Shown: in pieces, positions 1-6,983 of the stretch
Layout of the letters: each line of letters opens with the position of its first letter
Position numbering within the stretch: position 1 is the first letter of the stretch
Source of the DNA: JBMDXB01 sp048594975
Lineage (GTDB): Bacteria > Acidobacteriota > Vicinamibacteria > Vicinamibacterales > 2-12-FULL-66-21
Length of the DNA stretch: 64,000 nucleotides
NCBI GenBank assembly: GCA_048594975.1
Contig: JBMDXQ010000141.1
Location: 62,001 to 126,000 of the forward strand
Direction: 5' to 3'
Translations under genes and position numbers: made by a program
Notes under the pieces: model-generated
What the model saw: the letters and a program-made list of their open reading frames with translations, nothing else
Told to the model about the DNA's origin: nothing
Database searches by the model: none

Positions 1-648
1 CGTCGGGCGCGAAGCCGCGGCCGAGCGCGGGCTGCACGCCGATCGCCTCGAAGAAGCCGGGGCTGACCATGGCGCCGAACAGCACGTCCAGCTCGCCGCC
101 GCCGACGTCCTCGTACGAGTGCAGCTGCACGGCGGCAACGTGCGAGAAGGCGCGAACGCGATCCCGCCATTCGAGGAAGTTCCCGGGGCGACGTCGTCCT
201 CCTCCCCGGCGCGGGTGCGCTGCCAGATCGTCACGACGCGATCGACGTCGAAGTACGGCAGCTCGCGGAGCAGCAGCGTGTCGAGCAGCGTCGCGATCGT
301 CACGGTCGCGCCCAGGCCGAGCGCGAGGATGACGATGGCGGCCACGCCGAAGCCCGGGGCGCGGCGGAGCGACCGCGCCCCGTAGCGGACGTCCTGGACG
401 AATTCGGCATCCGCGGTGAACTGGCGTCGCAGCCACGCGGCATCCGGGAAGGCCCCCAGCGTACGGCGGAACAGGTCCATCTCGGCCCGCCAGTCGGTCC
501 GCGGTCGCGCCGCCAGGCGCGCCGATCGGTGCAGCAGCTCGGCCTCCCACTCGCGCCGCCAGTCGGCGCGCGCCGCTGCCGGCACGAGCGCGCTCACCAC
601 CCGCAGGAGGCCGAGCGACACGCGCAGCACCATTGACCTCGGGCGCAT
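1..648 (-). pseudogene. ADOP-family ABC transporter permease, 5' part, frameshifted and cut by window edge
   Basis: This is the N-terminal part of a MacB/FtsX-like permease of the Acidobacterial duplicated (ADOP) type, an inner-membrane protein of unknown substrate. The ATG at 648 lies 4 bases past the stop of the PadR gene. The prefix domain (W-R-R-E-W-E-A-E-L) is followed by FVQDVRYGARSLRRAPGF, a first membrane helix and LPYFDVDRVVTIWQ, as in the family. Near 182-188 (CCCGGGG) one base is missing. The frame from the start gives VAPGTSSNGG, while the next frame resumes the expected periplasmic domain with NFLEWRDRVRAFSHVAA and runs to the window edge. The product would be truncated unless this is a sequencing error. 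The second half of the protein is outside the window. Confidence 0.85.
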
Positions 649-652
649 GGCG

Positions 653-979
653 TCAGGCGCGTGACGGCCTCAGCTTGCGCGCCGCCCGGGGAACGGCCTG
701 CTCGATCGCGCGGAATCGCTCGATCGCCTCGGCGAGCTTCGCCTCGCCGGCCGGCGCGAGCGAGTAGTTGCGGCGCGGCGGGCGCTGCTCGCGCTGGGCG
801 GCGGCGGCCTTCTCCCAGCTCGACGTCAGCAGCCCCTCGCGGTCGAGGCGACGCAGGATCGGATAGACCGTCCCGCTCGGCAACCCGGTCGCGTCCATGA
901 TGTCGAAGCCGTGATGATGGCCGTGGGCGAGTGCCAGCAGCACGAGGGCGGTGCTATAGGTCAAGTTGACGCGTGACAT
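653..979 (-). CDS. PadR family transcriptional regulator
   Basis: A 108-residue winged-helix regulator, the usual length for the short PadR class. The N-terminal half carries the helix-turn-helix (GFDIMDATGLPSGTVYPILR followed by RLDREGLL). The C-terminal half is a helix expected to dimerise. Its stop is 4 bases before the start of the ADOP permease, so the two are almost certainly co-transcribed, as is typical of PadR-ADOP pairs in Acidobacteria. A perfect ATGT-N8-ACAT palindrome at 1001-1016, just upstream of its start, suggests autoregulation. The natural inducer cannot be deduced. Confidence 0.93.
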   Translation of the reverse strand: MSRVNLTYSTALVLLALAHGHHHGFDIMDATGLPSGTVYPILRRLDREGLLTSSWEKAAAAQREQRPPRRNYSLAPAGEAKLAEAIERFRAIEQAVPRAARKLRPSRA

Positions 980-1000
980 GGCACTCGTTGAATTCTACCT

Positions 1001-1016
1001 ATGTAGATACCTACAT
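1001..1016. promoter_or_regulatory. PadR operator palindrome
   Basis: The sequence is ATGTAGATACCTACAT, an exact ATGT-N8-ACAT dyad, which is the consensus described for PadR-type operators. It lies 22 bases upstream of the PadR start codon on the minus strand and 87 bases upstream of the plus-strand gene at 1103. It could therefore control either or both directions. Confidence 0.75.
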
Positions 1017-1102
1017 TGAACGGACCGGCGCGCGCAAGCCCCGGACCGAACCCCCGCCGGGTGGGGCCGCGGGCACGGGACGCGGGCATGTAACATGAAT
1101 GA

Positions 1103-1591
1103 ATGGTGCGGCTCGCTGGCCTCGTGATCTCGCTCGGCTACGCCTCGCTGATCGTGTGGCTGTACACGGCTCAGCCGCAGAACATGAGCGAAGTGGCCGG
1201 CGGAATCGCTTCGTCAATCGGCGCGTATACGATTGATGCCGCGGCCATGCAGGACGGCCTGGCTTTCTTCAGGAAGGACCAGTTCGAGGAGGCGCGCGCG
1301 GCCTTCGCGCGCGCCGATCCGGCGCGCCGCGACGCGCGCGTGCAGTTCTACGTCGCCTACACCTACTACCGCCAGGGCTGGGGCCGCATGTACAGCGACG
1401 ACGAGCTGTTTGCCCGCGGCCTCGAGGCCGTGGATCGCGCGATCAGCCTGTCGCCTGCCGGGCGGCTCGTGGTCGACGATCCGGACCTCGGGATGCGGAG
1501 CGCCGACGAGCTCCGCGCCGAGCTGGTGGCCGGCCGCACGCGGGACGCCTCCGACTTCAATCCGCTGCGGGTGTTCAGGCCGCGCAAATGA
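1103..1591 (+). CDS. Membrane-anchored TPR-like protein
   Basis: A 162-residue protein with one N-terminal membrane helix (about residues 5-22) and then a soluble part with two or three TPR-like helical hairpins. These are FFRKDQFEEARAAFARADP near residues 55-75 and YVAYTYYRQGWGRMYSDDE near 85-105. I do not recognise a named family. Its last four bases overlap the start of the next gene (ATGA at 1588-1591), so it is translationally coupled to the kinase-like fusion and probably acts with it at the inner membrane. The start has no clear ribosome site; a later GTG at 1106 is also possible. Confidence 0.8.
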   Translation: MVRLAGLVISLGYASLIVWLYTAQPQNMSEVAGGIASSIGAYTIDAAAMQDGLAFFRKDQFEEARAAFARADPARRDARVQFYVAYTYYRQGWGRMYSDDELFARGLEAVDRAISLSPAGRLVVDDPDLGMRSADELRAELVAGRTRDASDFNPLRVFRPRK

Positions 1592-3363
1592 CCCCGGTCA
1601 GGGAAGCCATCGTCCTGCCGCTCATCTTCCTGACCGTCGCGCTCCTCGGCGGGCTGCGCGTCGGCGCCGAGGTACGGCTCGTGCCGCCGTCGCTCTCGGC
1701 GCTGGTCCTGGCCATGTTGCTCCTCGGCAACCTGGCGCGCTCGCGTGTCCTCGTCGCGGACGTGCTGATGAACGCCGCGCGGCCCGCAGTCGGCAACGTC
1801 TCCGGAGCGATCGTGCTCGCCGCGCTCTTCGCAGCGTCCGCGCAGGTCTTCAATCTGCTGACGCCAGAACGCGGCCTGCTGCAGGCGCTCTTCACGATCT
1901 TCTTCGTCGTCCAGCTGCTGACGACGCTCGCCGGAGTGGTCGCGCGCACGGCGATGCTGCGCAGCCTCGCCGTGCTGATGGGTGCGGCGTTCGTCCTCCG
2001 GTACATCGTCCTGGAGAATATCTATGGGCGGGATGGCGGGCTGCTCACCCGGATGCTGACCGCGGCGCTCGAGGGGGTGACGCTCGGGTCGTTCCACTAC
2101 GACCCGAACGCGCCGATTACCGGCTACGTGGCGTTCTTCACGGTGCTGGCGTACCTCACCGGCCTCGTGCTCCTCGCGCCGGCGCCGTCGGGGGCGCTCG
2201 AGCGCAGCGGCGGCCGGCCGCGCCTGCCCACGGTGACGGCTGCGCTCGCGGCGATCCTGGTCGCGGGGGCGTGCACCGGCAACGTCAACAACGCGGCGCC
2301 GCCGGAGGGCAGCGTTCCGGCACCCGATCCGGCACCCCGCCATGCGGCTGCGATTCGCGCGGCGGCGCTCCGCAGCGCGCGCGTCTGGCGCAACCCCGAC
2401 ATCCCGATCGCGCAGGCGAACCTGAAGGACAACTCGCCCGGCGCCGATGGCTTCGCCGCGGGGCGCGAGGTCCGTTGCCGCCTCGTGCTCGAGCCGGTCG
2501 GCGGCACGACGCCGAAGTTCAACTGCGAGCTCCCCGGCAAGGACGTCGTCAAGGTGAAGTACGGCACGCGGAACCCGGAACTGTACGCCGAAGTCGCCGC
2601 GACGCGCCTGCTGCGTGCCATCGGCTTCGGCGCCGACCGCATGTACCTCGTGAGATCCGTTCAGTGCGCCGGCTGCCCGCCCTTCCCGTTCGAGGCGCTG
2701 CGGTGCCTCGCCGGCACCGGCCTGCGGAAGCCGTGCTTCAGCGGCGGCCTCGACTACAGTCGCGAGCTCGACGTGCAGCCGGCCGTCATCGAGCGGCGAT
2801 TCGCGGGCGACCGCATCGAGGCCACACCCGACCAGGGATGGGCGTGGTACGAGCTGGAGCAGATCGACCAGGCGCAGGGCGGCTCGCCGATCGCGGATGT
2901 CGACGCACTCCGCCTGATGGCCGTTCTGCTGGCTCACTGGGACAACAAGGCGGAGAACCAGCGGCTCGTCTGCCTGCCCGGCGGGCACCGACCGGACGGA
3001 TTCTGCGCCACCCCGTTCGCGCTCATCCAGGACACGGGCGCCACGTTCGGACCGGACAAGCTCGACCTGCGCAACTGGCGCGGGTCGCCGATCTGGGCGG
3101 ATCGCGCGACCTGCACCGTCAGCATGAAGCACCTGCCGTTTGGCGGATCGACGTTCCCGGACCGGCGGATCTCCGAGGCCGGTCGGCGAAAGCTGCTCGG
3201 CCTGCTGGAGCAGCTGTCGGAGCAGCAGCTCGTCGATCTCTTTACGGGGTCGGGCGCGACGGCGTACGAACACCTGGACGCCGCGGGACGCGACGCGAAC
3301 GGGTGGGCGGCGGCGTTCCTGGACAAGGTGCGGCAGATCCGCGAGAGCGGCCCGTGCGGCTAG
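1588..3363 (+). CDS. Membrane domain fused to a kinase-like lipoprotein domain
   Basis: A 591-residue two-part protein. Residues 1-200 form about five or six membrane helices without a recognised family. Residues 214-229 look like an internal lipoprotein signal ending LVAGAC, followed by a low-complexity linker. The C-terminal part (about 280-591) carries motifs in the order of a protein-kinase-like fold: a lysine in VKVKYG (320-325), a helix with YAEVAATRLL (333-342), a catalytic-loop-like HWDNKAENQRL (450-460) and a metal-loop-like QDTG (481-484). This layout resembles HipA and FAM20-type atypical kinases, but the substrate is unknown. A cysteine-rich stretch (C360, C363) follows the helix. 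It overlaps the phosphoesterase gene by 10 bases. Confidence 0.75.
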   Translation: MTPVREAIVLPLIFLTVALLGGLRVGAEVRLVPPSLSALVLAMLLLGNLARSRVLVADVLMNAARPAVGNVSGAIVLAALFAASAQVFNLLTPERGLLQALFTIFFVVQLLTTLAGVVARTAMLRSLAVLMGAAFVLRYIVLENIYGRDGGLLTRMLTAALEGVTLGSFHYDPNAPITGYVAFFTVLAYLTGLVLLAPAPSGALERSGGRPRLPTVTAALAAILVAGACTGNVNNAAPPEGSVPAPDPAPRHAAAIRAAALRSARVWRNPDIPIAQANLKDNSPGADGFAAGREVRCRLVLEPVGGTTPKFNCELPGKDVVKVKYGTRNPELYAEVAATRLLRAIGFGADRMYLVRSVQCAGCPPFPFEALRCLAGTGLRKPCFSGGLDYSRELDVQPAVIERRFAGDRIEATPDQGWAWYELEQIDQAQGGSPIADVDALRLMAVLLAHWDNKAENQRLVCLPGGHRPDGFCATPFALIQDTGATFGPDKLDLRNWRGSPIWADRATCTVSMKHLPFGGSTFPDRRISEAGRRKLLGLLEQLSEQQLVDLFTGSGATAYEHLDAAGRDANGWAAAFLDKVRQIRESGPCG

Positions 3364-4289
3364 CCGCCGCACTGCTGCTCCTCCTCGCGGGATGCCGCGG
3401 TGCCGACCGCGAAGCGCCGCCCGAACAGCCGGCGCGGATCGCAGTTCGCGAGCTGGCGCCGGCGTCCGGGTCGCTCGCGCTGCCGATGAAGCCCGGCTCG
3501 ATCCGTTTCGCCGTTATCGGCGATTCCGGGCGGGGAGACCGCGCGCAGCACGAGGTCGCCGCGCAGATGGTCGCCTGGCGTGGGCGGTTCCCGTTCGAAT
3601 TCGTGCTGATGCTCGGCGACAACATCTACGATCGCCACACGCCGCAGGACTACATCGACAAGTTCGACGCGCCCTATGCGCCGCTGCTGCAGGCAGGCGT
3701 CACCTTCCACGCCGCGATCGGCAACCACGACGACCCGGCGGAGATCTTCTATTCGAGGTTCAACATGGGCGGCCGACGGTACCACACGTTCCGCCGGACG
3801 GAGCAGCGGCTGGCCGGCCTGGCGGGGGCAGCCGCCCGGTTCTTCGCGCTGGACAGCCGCTCCCTCGATCCCGATCAGCTGGCGTGGCTCCGGGTCGAGC
3901 TCGCTGCTTCGGGCAGCCACTGGAAGATCGTGTACCTGCATCACCCGCTCTACACCTCGGGCCGCTACGTCGCCAGCGCGCGGGCCATTCGTCTCGCGCT
4001 CGAGCCGATCCTCGCCGCTGGCGGCGTCCGGGTCGTGTTCAGCGGCCACGAGCACTTCTACGAGCGCACGCACCCGCAGAACGGCATCCAGTACTTCGTC
4101 TCCGGCGGCGCCGGCTCGCTGCGCCGCGGCGACATCCGGCCGTCCGCCGTCACGGCCAGAGGGTTCGATGAGGACTACCATTTCATGCTCGTCGAGATCT
4201 CGGGCGACGAGCTCTTCTTCCAGGCGATCTCGCGGGGCGGACTGACAATCGATGCCGGCGTCGTGCAATCCCTCATCCCTGATCGCTGA
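3354..4289 (+). CDS. Calcineurin-like metallophosphoesterase lipoprotein
   Basis: A 311-residue phosphoesterase. The GTG start at 3354 overlaps the preceding gene by 10 bases and gives a short lipoprotein signal ending LLLAGC, with the lipid-bearing cysteine at residue 14. All blocks of the two-metal calcineurin/purple acid phosphatase fold are present: GDSG (56-59), GDN (88-90), GNHD (123-126), HH (196-197) and GHEH (231-234). It should therefore be an active envelope-anchored phosphatase or phosphodiesterase. The coupling to a kinase-like protein suggests opposing reactions on a shared extracytoplasmic substrate, which is inference. The last codons and the stop lie inside the short-word repeat that fills the following gap. 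Confidence 0.9.
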   Translation: MRLAAALLLLLAGCRGADREAPPEQPARIAVRELAPASGSLALPMKPGSIRFAVIGDSGRGDRAQHEVAAQMVAWRGRFPFEFVLMLGDNIYDRHTPQDYIDKFDAPYAPLLQAGVTFHAAIGNHDDPAEIFYSRFNMGGRRYHTFRRTEQRLAGLAGAAARFFALDSRSLDPDQLAWLRVELAASGSHWKIVYLHHPLYTSGRYVASARAIRLALEPILAAGGVRVVFSGHEHFYERTHPQNGIQYFVSGGAGSLRRGDIRPSAVTARGFDEDYHFMLVEISGDELFFQAISRGGLTIDAGVVQSLIPDR

Positions 4290-4489
4290 TCCTGAATCGC
4301 TCATCCTGAATCGCTCATCCGGAATCGCTGATCCTGAATCTGCTGCCACGGCCGCAAAGCGAACGGCACGCCACAAAACGCCGACTTTCCGGGACTGAGG
4401 ATGCCGGAGTGCGATCAGGATTAGAACCGGATTGAAGATCGGGGATTCCGGATCAGCGATTCCGGATGAGCGATTCCGGATGAGCGATT
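4281..4489. repeat. Inverted pair of short-word tandem arrays at a convergent junction
   Basis: The left arm (4281-4340) is built of a degenerate 14-base unit, ATCCTGAATCGCTC, itself two heptamers. The right arm (4443-4489) is its reverse complement. Positions 4295-4340 match the reverse complement of the right arm at 44 of 46 bases, around a loop of about 102 bases with no recognisable gene. The left arm includes the stop codon of the phosphoesterase, and less regular repeat words continue to the stop of the convergent gene at 4506. It could form a long hairpin acting as a two-way terminator, or be a selfish or slippage-derived repeat. Confidence 0.85.
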
Positions 4490-4505
4490 AATGAGCGAGC
4501 AGGGA

Positions 4506-4763
4506 TTAGGGATTCTCCGTCCACAGCTCGACCGGGACGGAGAGCAGCGGGTACTTGCGGCGCAGCGCGACCACGTGATCGGCGTAGTGCTTGCGCACGA
4601 TTCGGCCCCGCAGCAGCTCGCCGCGCAGGCGCCGGATCTCGTAGAGGTAGAGATCCCGCACCGCTCCGCGCAACCGCTCCGGCGAGGTCGTCGGCAGCGG
4701 CCGGAGCCCGTGCTGCGCCAGCTCGTCGAGCACGCGCGGGCGATACCTGTAAGCCTGCCCCAT
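4506..4763 (-). CDS. Small conserved hypothetical protein
   Basis: An 85-residue basic protein rich in arginine and leucine (RYRPRVLDELAQHGL near the start, VRDLYLYEIRRLRGELL in the middle, ALRRKYPLLSVPVELW near the end). It is predicted mostly helical, with no signal peptide or membrane segment. The pattern resembles a small protein of unknown function that I believe is common in Acidobacteria; I cannot name a Pfam family. It converges with the phosphoesterase across the inverted repeat and diverges from the M28 peptidase gene, 46 bases away. Confidence 0.65.
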   Translation of the reverse strand: MGQAYRYRPRVLDELAQHGLRPLPTTSPERLRGAVRDLYLYEIRRLRGELLRGRIVRKHYADHVVALRRKYPLLSVPVELWTENP

Positions 4764-4809
4764 ACTCGAACCATCCGTCGCGAACGATCCGTCATGCTAG
4801 TATGCGCCC

Positions 4810-6420
4810 ATGCGCAGATCCGTCGTCGCCGTGCTGCTCGCCGTCGTCGCCGTCGCGACGCCGGTCGGGCAGGGCGAGCGCGTTCGCGAAGACGTCCATG
4901 CCCGCATCCGCGATGAAGGCGACAAGCGGTCGCAGATACTCCGTACTCTGCACTACCTCACCGACCTCTACGGCCCGCGGCTGACCGGATCCCCGAACCA
5001 CAGGGCCGCCGCCGAGTGGTCGGTGAAGCGGCTGACCGAGTGGGGCCTCTCCAACGGCCGTCTCGAGCCGTGGGATTTCGGCCGACCTGGCTGGCTGAAC
5101 GAGCGCTTCTCGGGTCACATCGTCGCGCCGGTGAAGGACGCGCTGGTCGGCGAGGTGCTCGGCTGGACGCCCTCCACCAACGGCACCGTCAGCGCCGGGG
5201 CCGTCCAGATCGAGCCGCCGTCACGCCCGACGCAAGCGGAGTTCGACGCCTGGGCCGCCAGGATCAGCCCGGCGATCCAGCGCAGGATCGTCCTCGTCGG
5301 ACCACACCGTCTCGTGCCGGTGACGCTCGATCCGCCGGCGCGGCGCCGCCCGGACGAGGCCGTGCGCCGTCAGTACGACCCGGATGCTCCGCCCGGTGAA
5401 GGCCGCGGGCGCGGCCGCGGACGGTCGAACGAGCCGGAGGACCCGACGCGCCTCAGCCAGAGTGCCGTGAACAGGGCGGTCAACGCCCTGCTGCTGAAGG
5501 CCGGCGTTCTCGTCCGCGTCAACGACGCCGCCCGCGACCACGGACAGATCAGGGCATTCCAGAACGCGACCTATGACATGAGCCAGGCGCCGCCAACCGT
5601 CGTCCTCCGCAACGAGGACTACGGCCGGATTTCCCGTCTCCTGGCAAGCGACCACGCCGTCCGGCTGGAGTTCTCGATCGTCAACACGGCCTACCCGGAA
5701 GGGCGGACGTCGTATAACGCGATCGCAGAGATACCCGGAACCGACAGGGCGGACGAAGTCGTGATGCTCGGCGGTCATCTCGACTCGTGGCATGCCGCCA
5801 CCGGCGCCACCGACAACGCGATCGGCTGCGCGATCATGATGGAGGCCGCGCGCATCCTGACCGCAATCGGGGCGAAGCCCCGGCGGACGGTTCGCGTGGC
5901 GCTCTGGAGCGGCGAGGAGCAGGGGTTGCTGGGCTCCAGGGCGTACGTCCGCGATCACTTCGGCAGCTTCGAGGATCCGAAGCCGGAGTTCTGGACGTTC
6001 AACGGCTACTTCAACGTGGACTCCGGGACCGGCCGGATCCGGGGGGCGTCCGTTTTCGGGCCGCCGGCCGCGGCCACGGTGCTCCGACAGGCGCTGGCGC
6101 CCTTCGGCGACTTTGGCGTGGTCGGCGCGGTGGCCACGACGAGCCGCCGCACAGGCGGCACCGACAGCACCTCCTTCAATGCCGCCGGCCTGCCGGGCAT
6201 CAGCCTGGGGCAGGATCCAATCGAGTACGGCTCCTACACCTGGCACACCAATCTCGACACCTACGAGCGGATCATCGAGGACGACGCAAAGAAATCTGCG
6301 ATCGCGATCGCCGCTGCCGTTTATCATCTGGCGATGCGCGACGAGATGCTGCCGCGCTTCAGCAAGGAGACGATGCCGCCGCCGGCGCCCGCAGGACGCG
6401 GGGGCGGCCGCGGCGAGTAG
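4810..6420 (+). CDS. M28 family zinc peptidase, secreted
   Basis: A 536-residue secreted aminopeptidase-like enzyme. After a signal peptide (about 1-20) comes a region with a PA-like inserted domain and an arginine-glycine-rich stretch (near 197-207). The di-zinc M28 core follows: GGHLDSW near 321-327, TDNA near 335, GEEQ near 367, NVDSG near 402 and HTNLDTY near 478. All expected metal ligands and the catalytic glutamate are present. Such enzymes trim amino acids from peptides in the periplasm or outside the cell. It stands alone on the plus strand; the H1-like gene follows after 26 bases. Confidence 0.93.
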   Translation: MRRSVVAVLLAVVAVATPVGQGERVREDVHARIRDEGDKRSQILRTLHYLTDLYGPRLTGSPNHRAAAEWSVKRLTEWGLSNGRLEPWDFGRPGWLNERFSGHIVAPVKDALVGEVLGWTPSTNGTVSAGAVQIEPPSRPTQAEFDAWAARISPAIQRRIVLVGPHRLVPVTLDPPARRRPDEAVRRQYDPDAPPGEGRGRGRGRSNEPEDPTRLSQSAVNRAVNALLLKAGVLVRVNDAARDHGQIRAFQNATYDMSQAPPTVVLRNEDYGRISRLLASDHAVRLEFSIVNTAYPEGRTSYNAIAEIPGTDRADEVVMLGGHLDSWHAATGATDNAIGCAIMMEAARILTAIGAKPRRTVRVALWSGEEQGLLGSRAYVRDHFGSFEDPKPEFWTFNGYFNVDSGTGRIRGASVFGPPAAATVLRQALAPFGDFGVVGAVATTSRRTGGTDSTSFNAAGLPGISLGQDPIEYGSYTWHTNLDTYERIIEDDAKKSAIAIAAAVYHLAMRDEMLPRFSKETMPPPAPAGRGGGRGE

Positions 6421-6446
6421 GTCTTATTCCACATGAGAGGTCCGAC

Positions 6447-6938
6447 ATGGCTGACGAGGAACGGGATCTGGGAAGCGCGACGCAGGATGCGCTGACGGGC
6501 ACGGCGGAGACCGTGGGCGGCACGCTCGGGGGCGCGACCCGTGTCGCAGTCGACACGGCAGAGGGCGCGACCGAGGCGGCCGTCGGCGCGGCGTCGGCCG
6601 GGACCAGCGCGGCGATGAGCGCCGCCCGGAAGCCGCGTGCGCGCTCCACCGCCCGCGCGAGCGCCGCCGGCGCCGGCGAGGCTAGCGGCCGGGCGGCAGG
6701 GCGGACGGTTGCCAAGCCGGCCCGAACCGCCCGTGCTACCGGCCGCCGCGCCGGCAAGTCCGCGCGCGCGGCGGGCCGCGGCGCGGCCAAGCGGATGCGC
6801 GGCGGGCGCGGGAAGGGAAAAGCGGTGGCGAAGGCAACCCGCAAGGGCCGCGCGGCCGGCGGTCGCAAGGCCGCGGCCAAGGGTGGGACCAGTAGGCGCG
6901 GAGCCGCGAGGCGCAAAGGCGGCGCGAAGAAGCGCTGA
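6447..6938 (+). CDS. Histone H1-like, Lys/Arg/Ala-rich protein
   Basis: A 163-residue protein with a mildly acidic, Ala/Thr/Gly-rich N-terminal part (MADEERDLGSATQDALTG onward). Its long C-terminal tail is made almost entirely of Ala, Lys, Arg and Gly, with KAAAKGG- and RAAGRGAAKR-like motifs as in bacterial histone H1-like nucleoid proteins. The start at 6447 is chosen because GAGAGG lies 7 bases upstream. A role in DNA compaction is likely from composition only, because such tails evolve by repeat expansion and have little alignable sequence. It ends 7 bases before the palindromic terminator. Confidence 0.75.
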   Translation: MADEERDLGSATQDALTGTAETVGGTLGGATRVAVDTAEGATEAAVGAASAGTSAAMSAARKPRARSTARASAAGAGEASGRAAGRTVAKPARTARATGRRAGKSARAAGRGAAKRMRGGRGKGKAVAKATRKGRAAGGRKAAAKGGTSRRGAARRKGGAKKR

Positions 6939-6945
6939 CAGCCGA

Positions 6946-6983
6946 GGGGGTAAGGGGCTTTACCCCTTACCCCTTACCCCTTG
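6946..6983. terminator. Bidirectional terminator made of heptamer repeats
   Basis: GGGGTAAGGGG (6947-6957) pairs perfectly with CCCCTTACCCC (6963-6973) across a 5-base loop, and the TTACCCC heptamer continues for further copies to 6983. It lies between convergent genes. The repeat supplies the last residues and the TAA stop of the minus-strand M14 gene (stop at 6960-6962), so the array and the gene end overlap. It belongs with the other short-word arrays in this window. Confidence 0.8.

Noticed and set aside
1233..3353. Upstream extension of the phosphoesterase frame, open from 1233
   Set aside because: It is the wrong frame of two real genes. The lipoprotein signal starts at the GTG at 3354.
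1366..3372. A 668-codon open frame on the minus strand opposite the kinase-like fusion
   Set aside because: High GC keeps antisense frames open. The plus strand has clear domains, a lipobox and coupled neighbours, while the antisense product has only low-complexity Arg-rich sequence.
4281..4345. Possible CRISPR array
   Set aside because: The units are adjacent without spacers and no cas gene is nearby.
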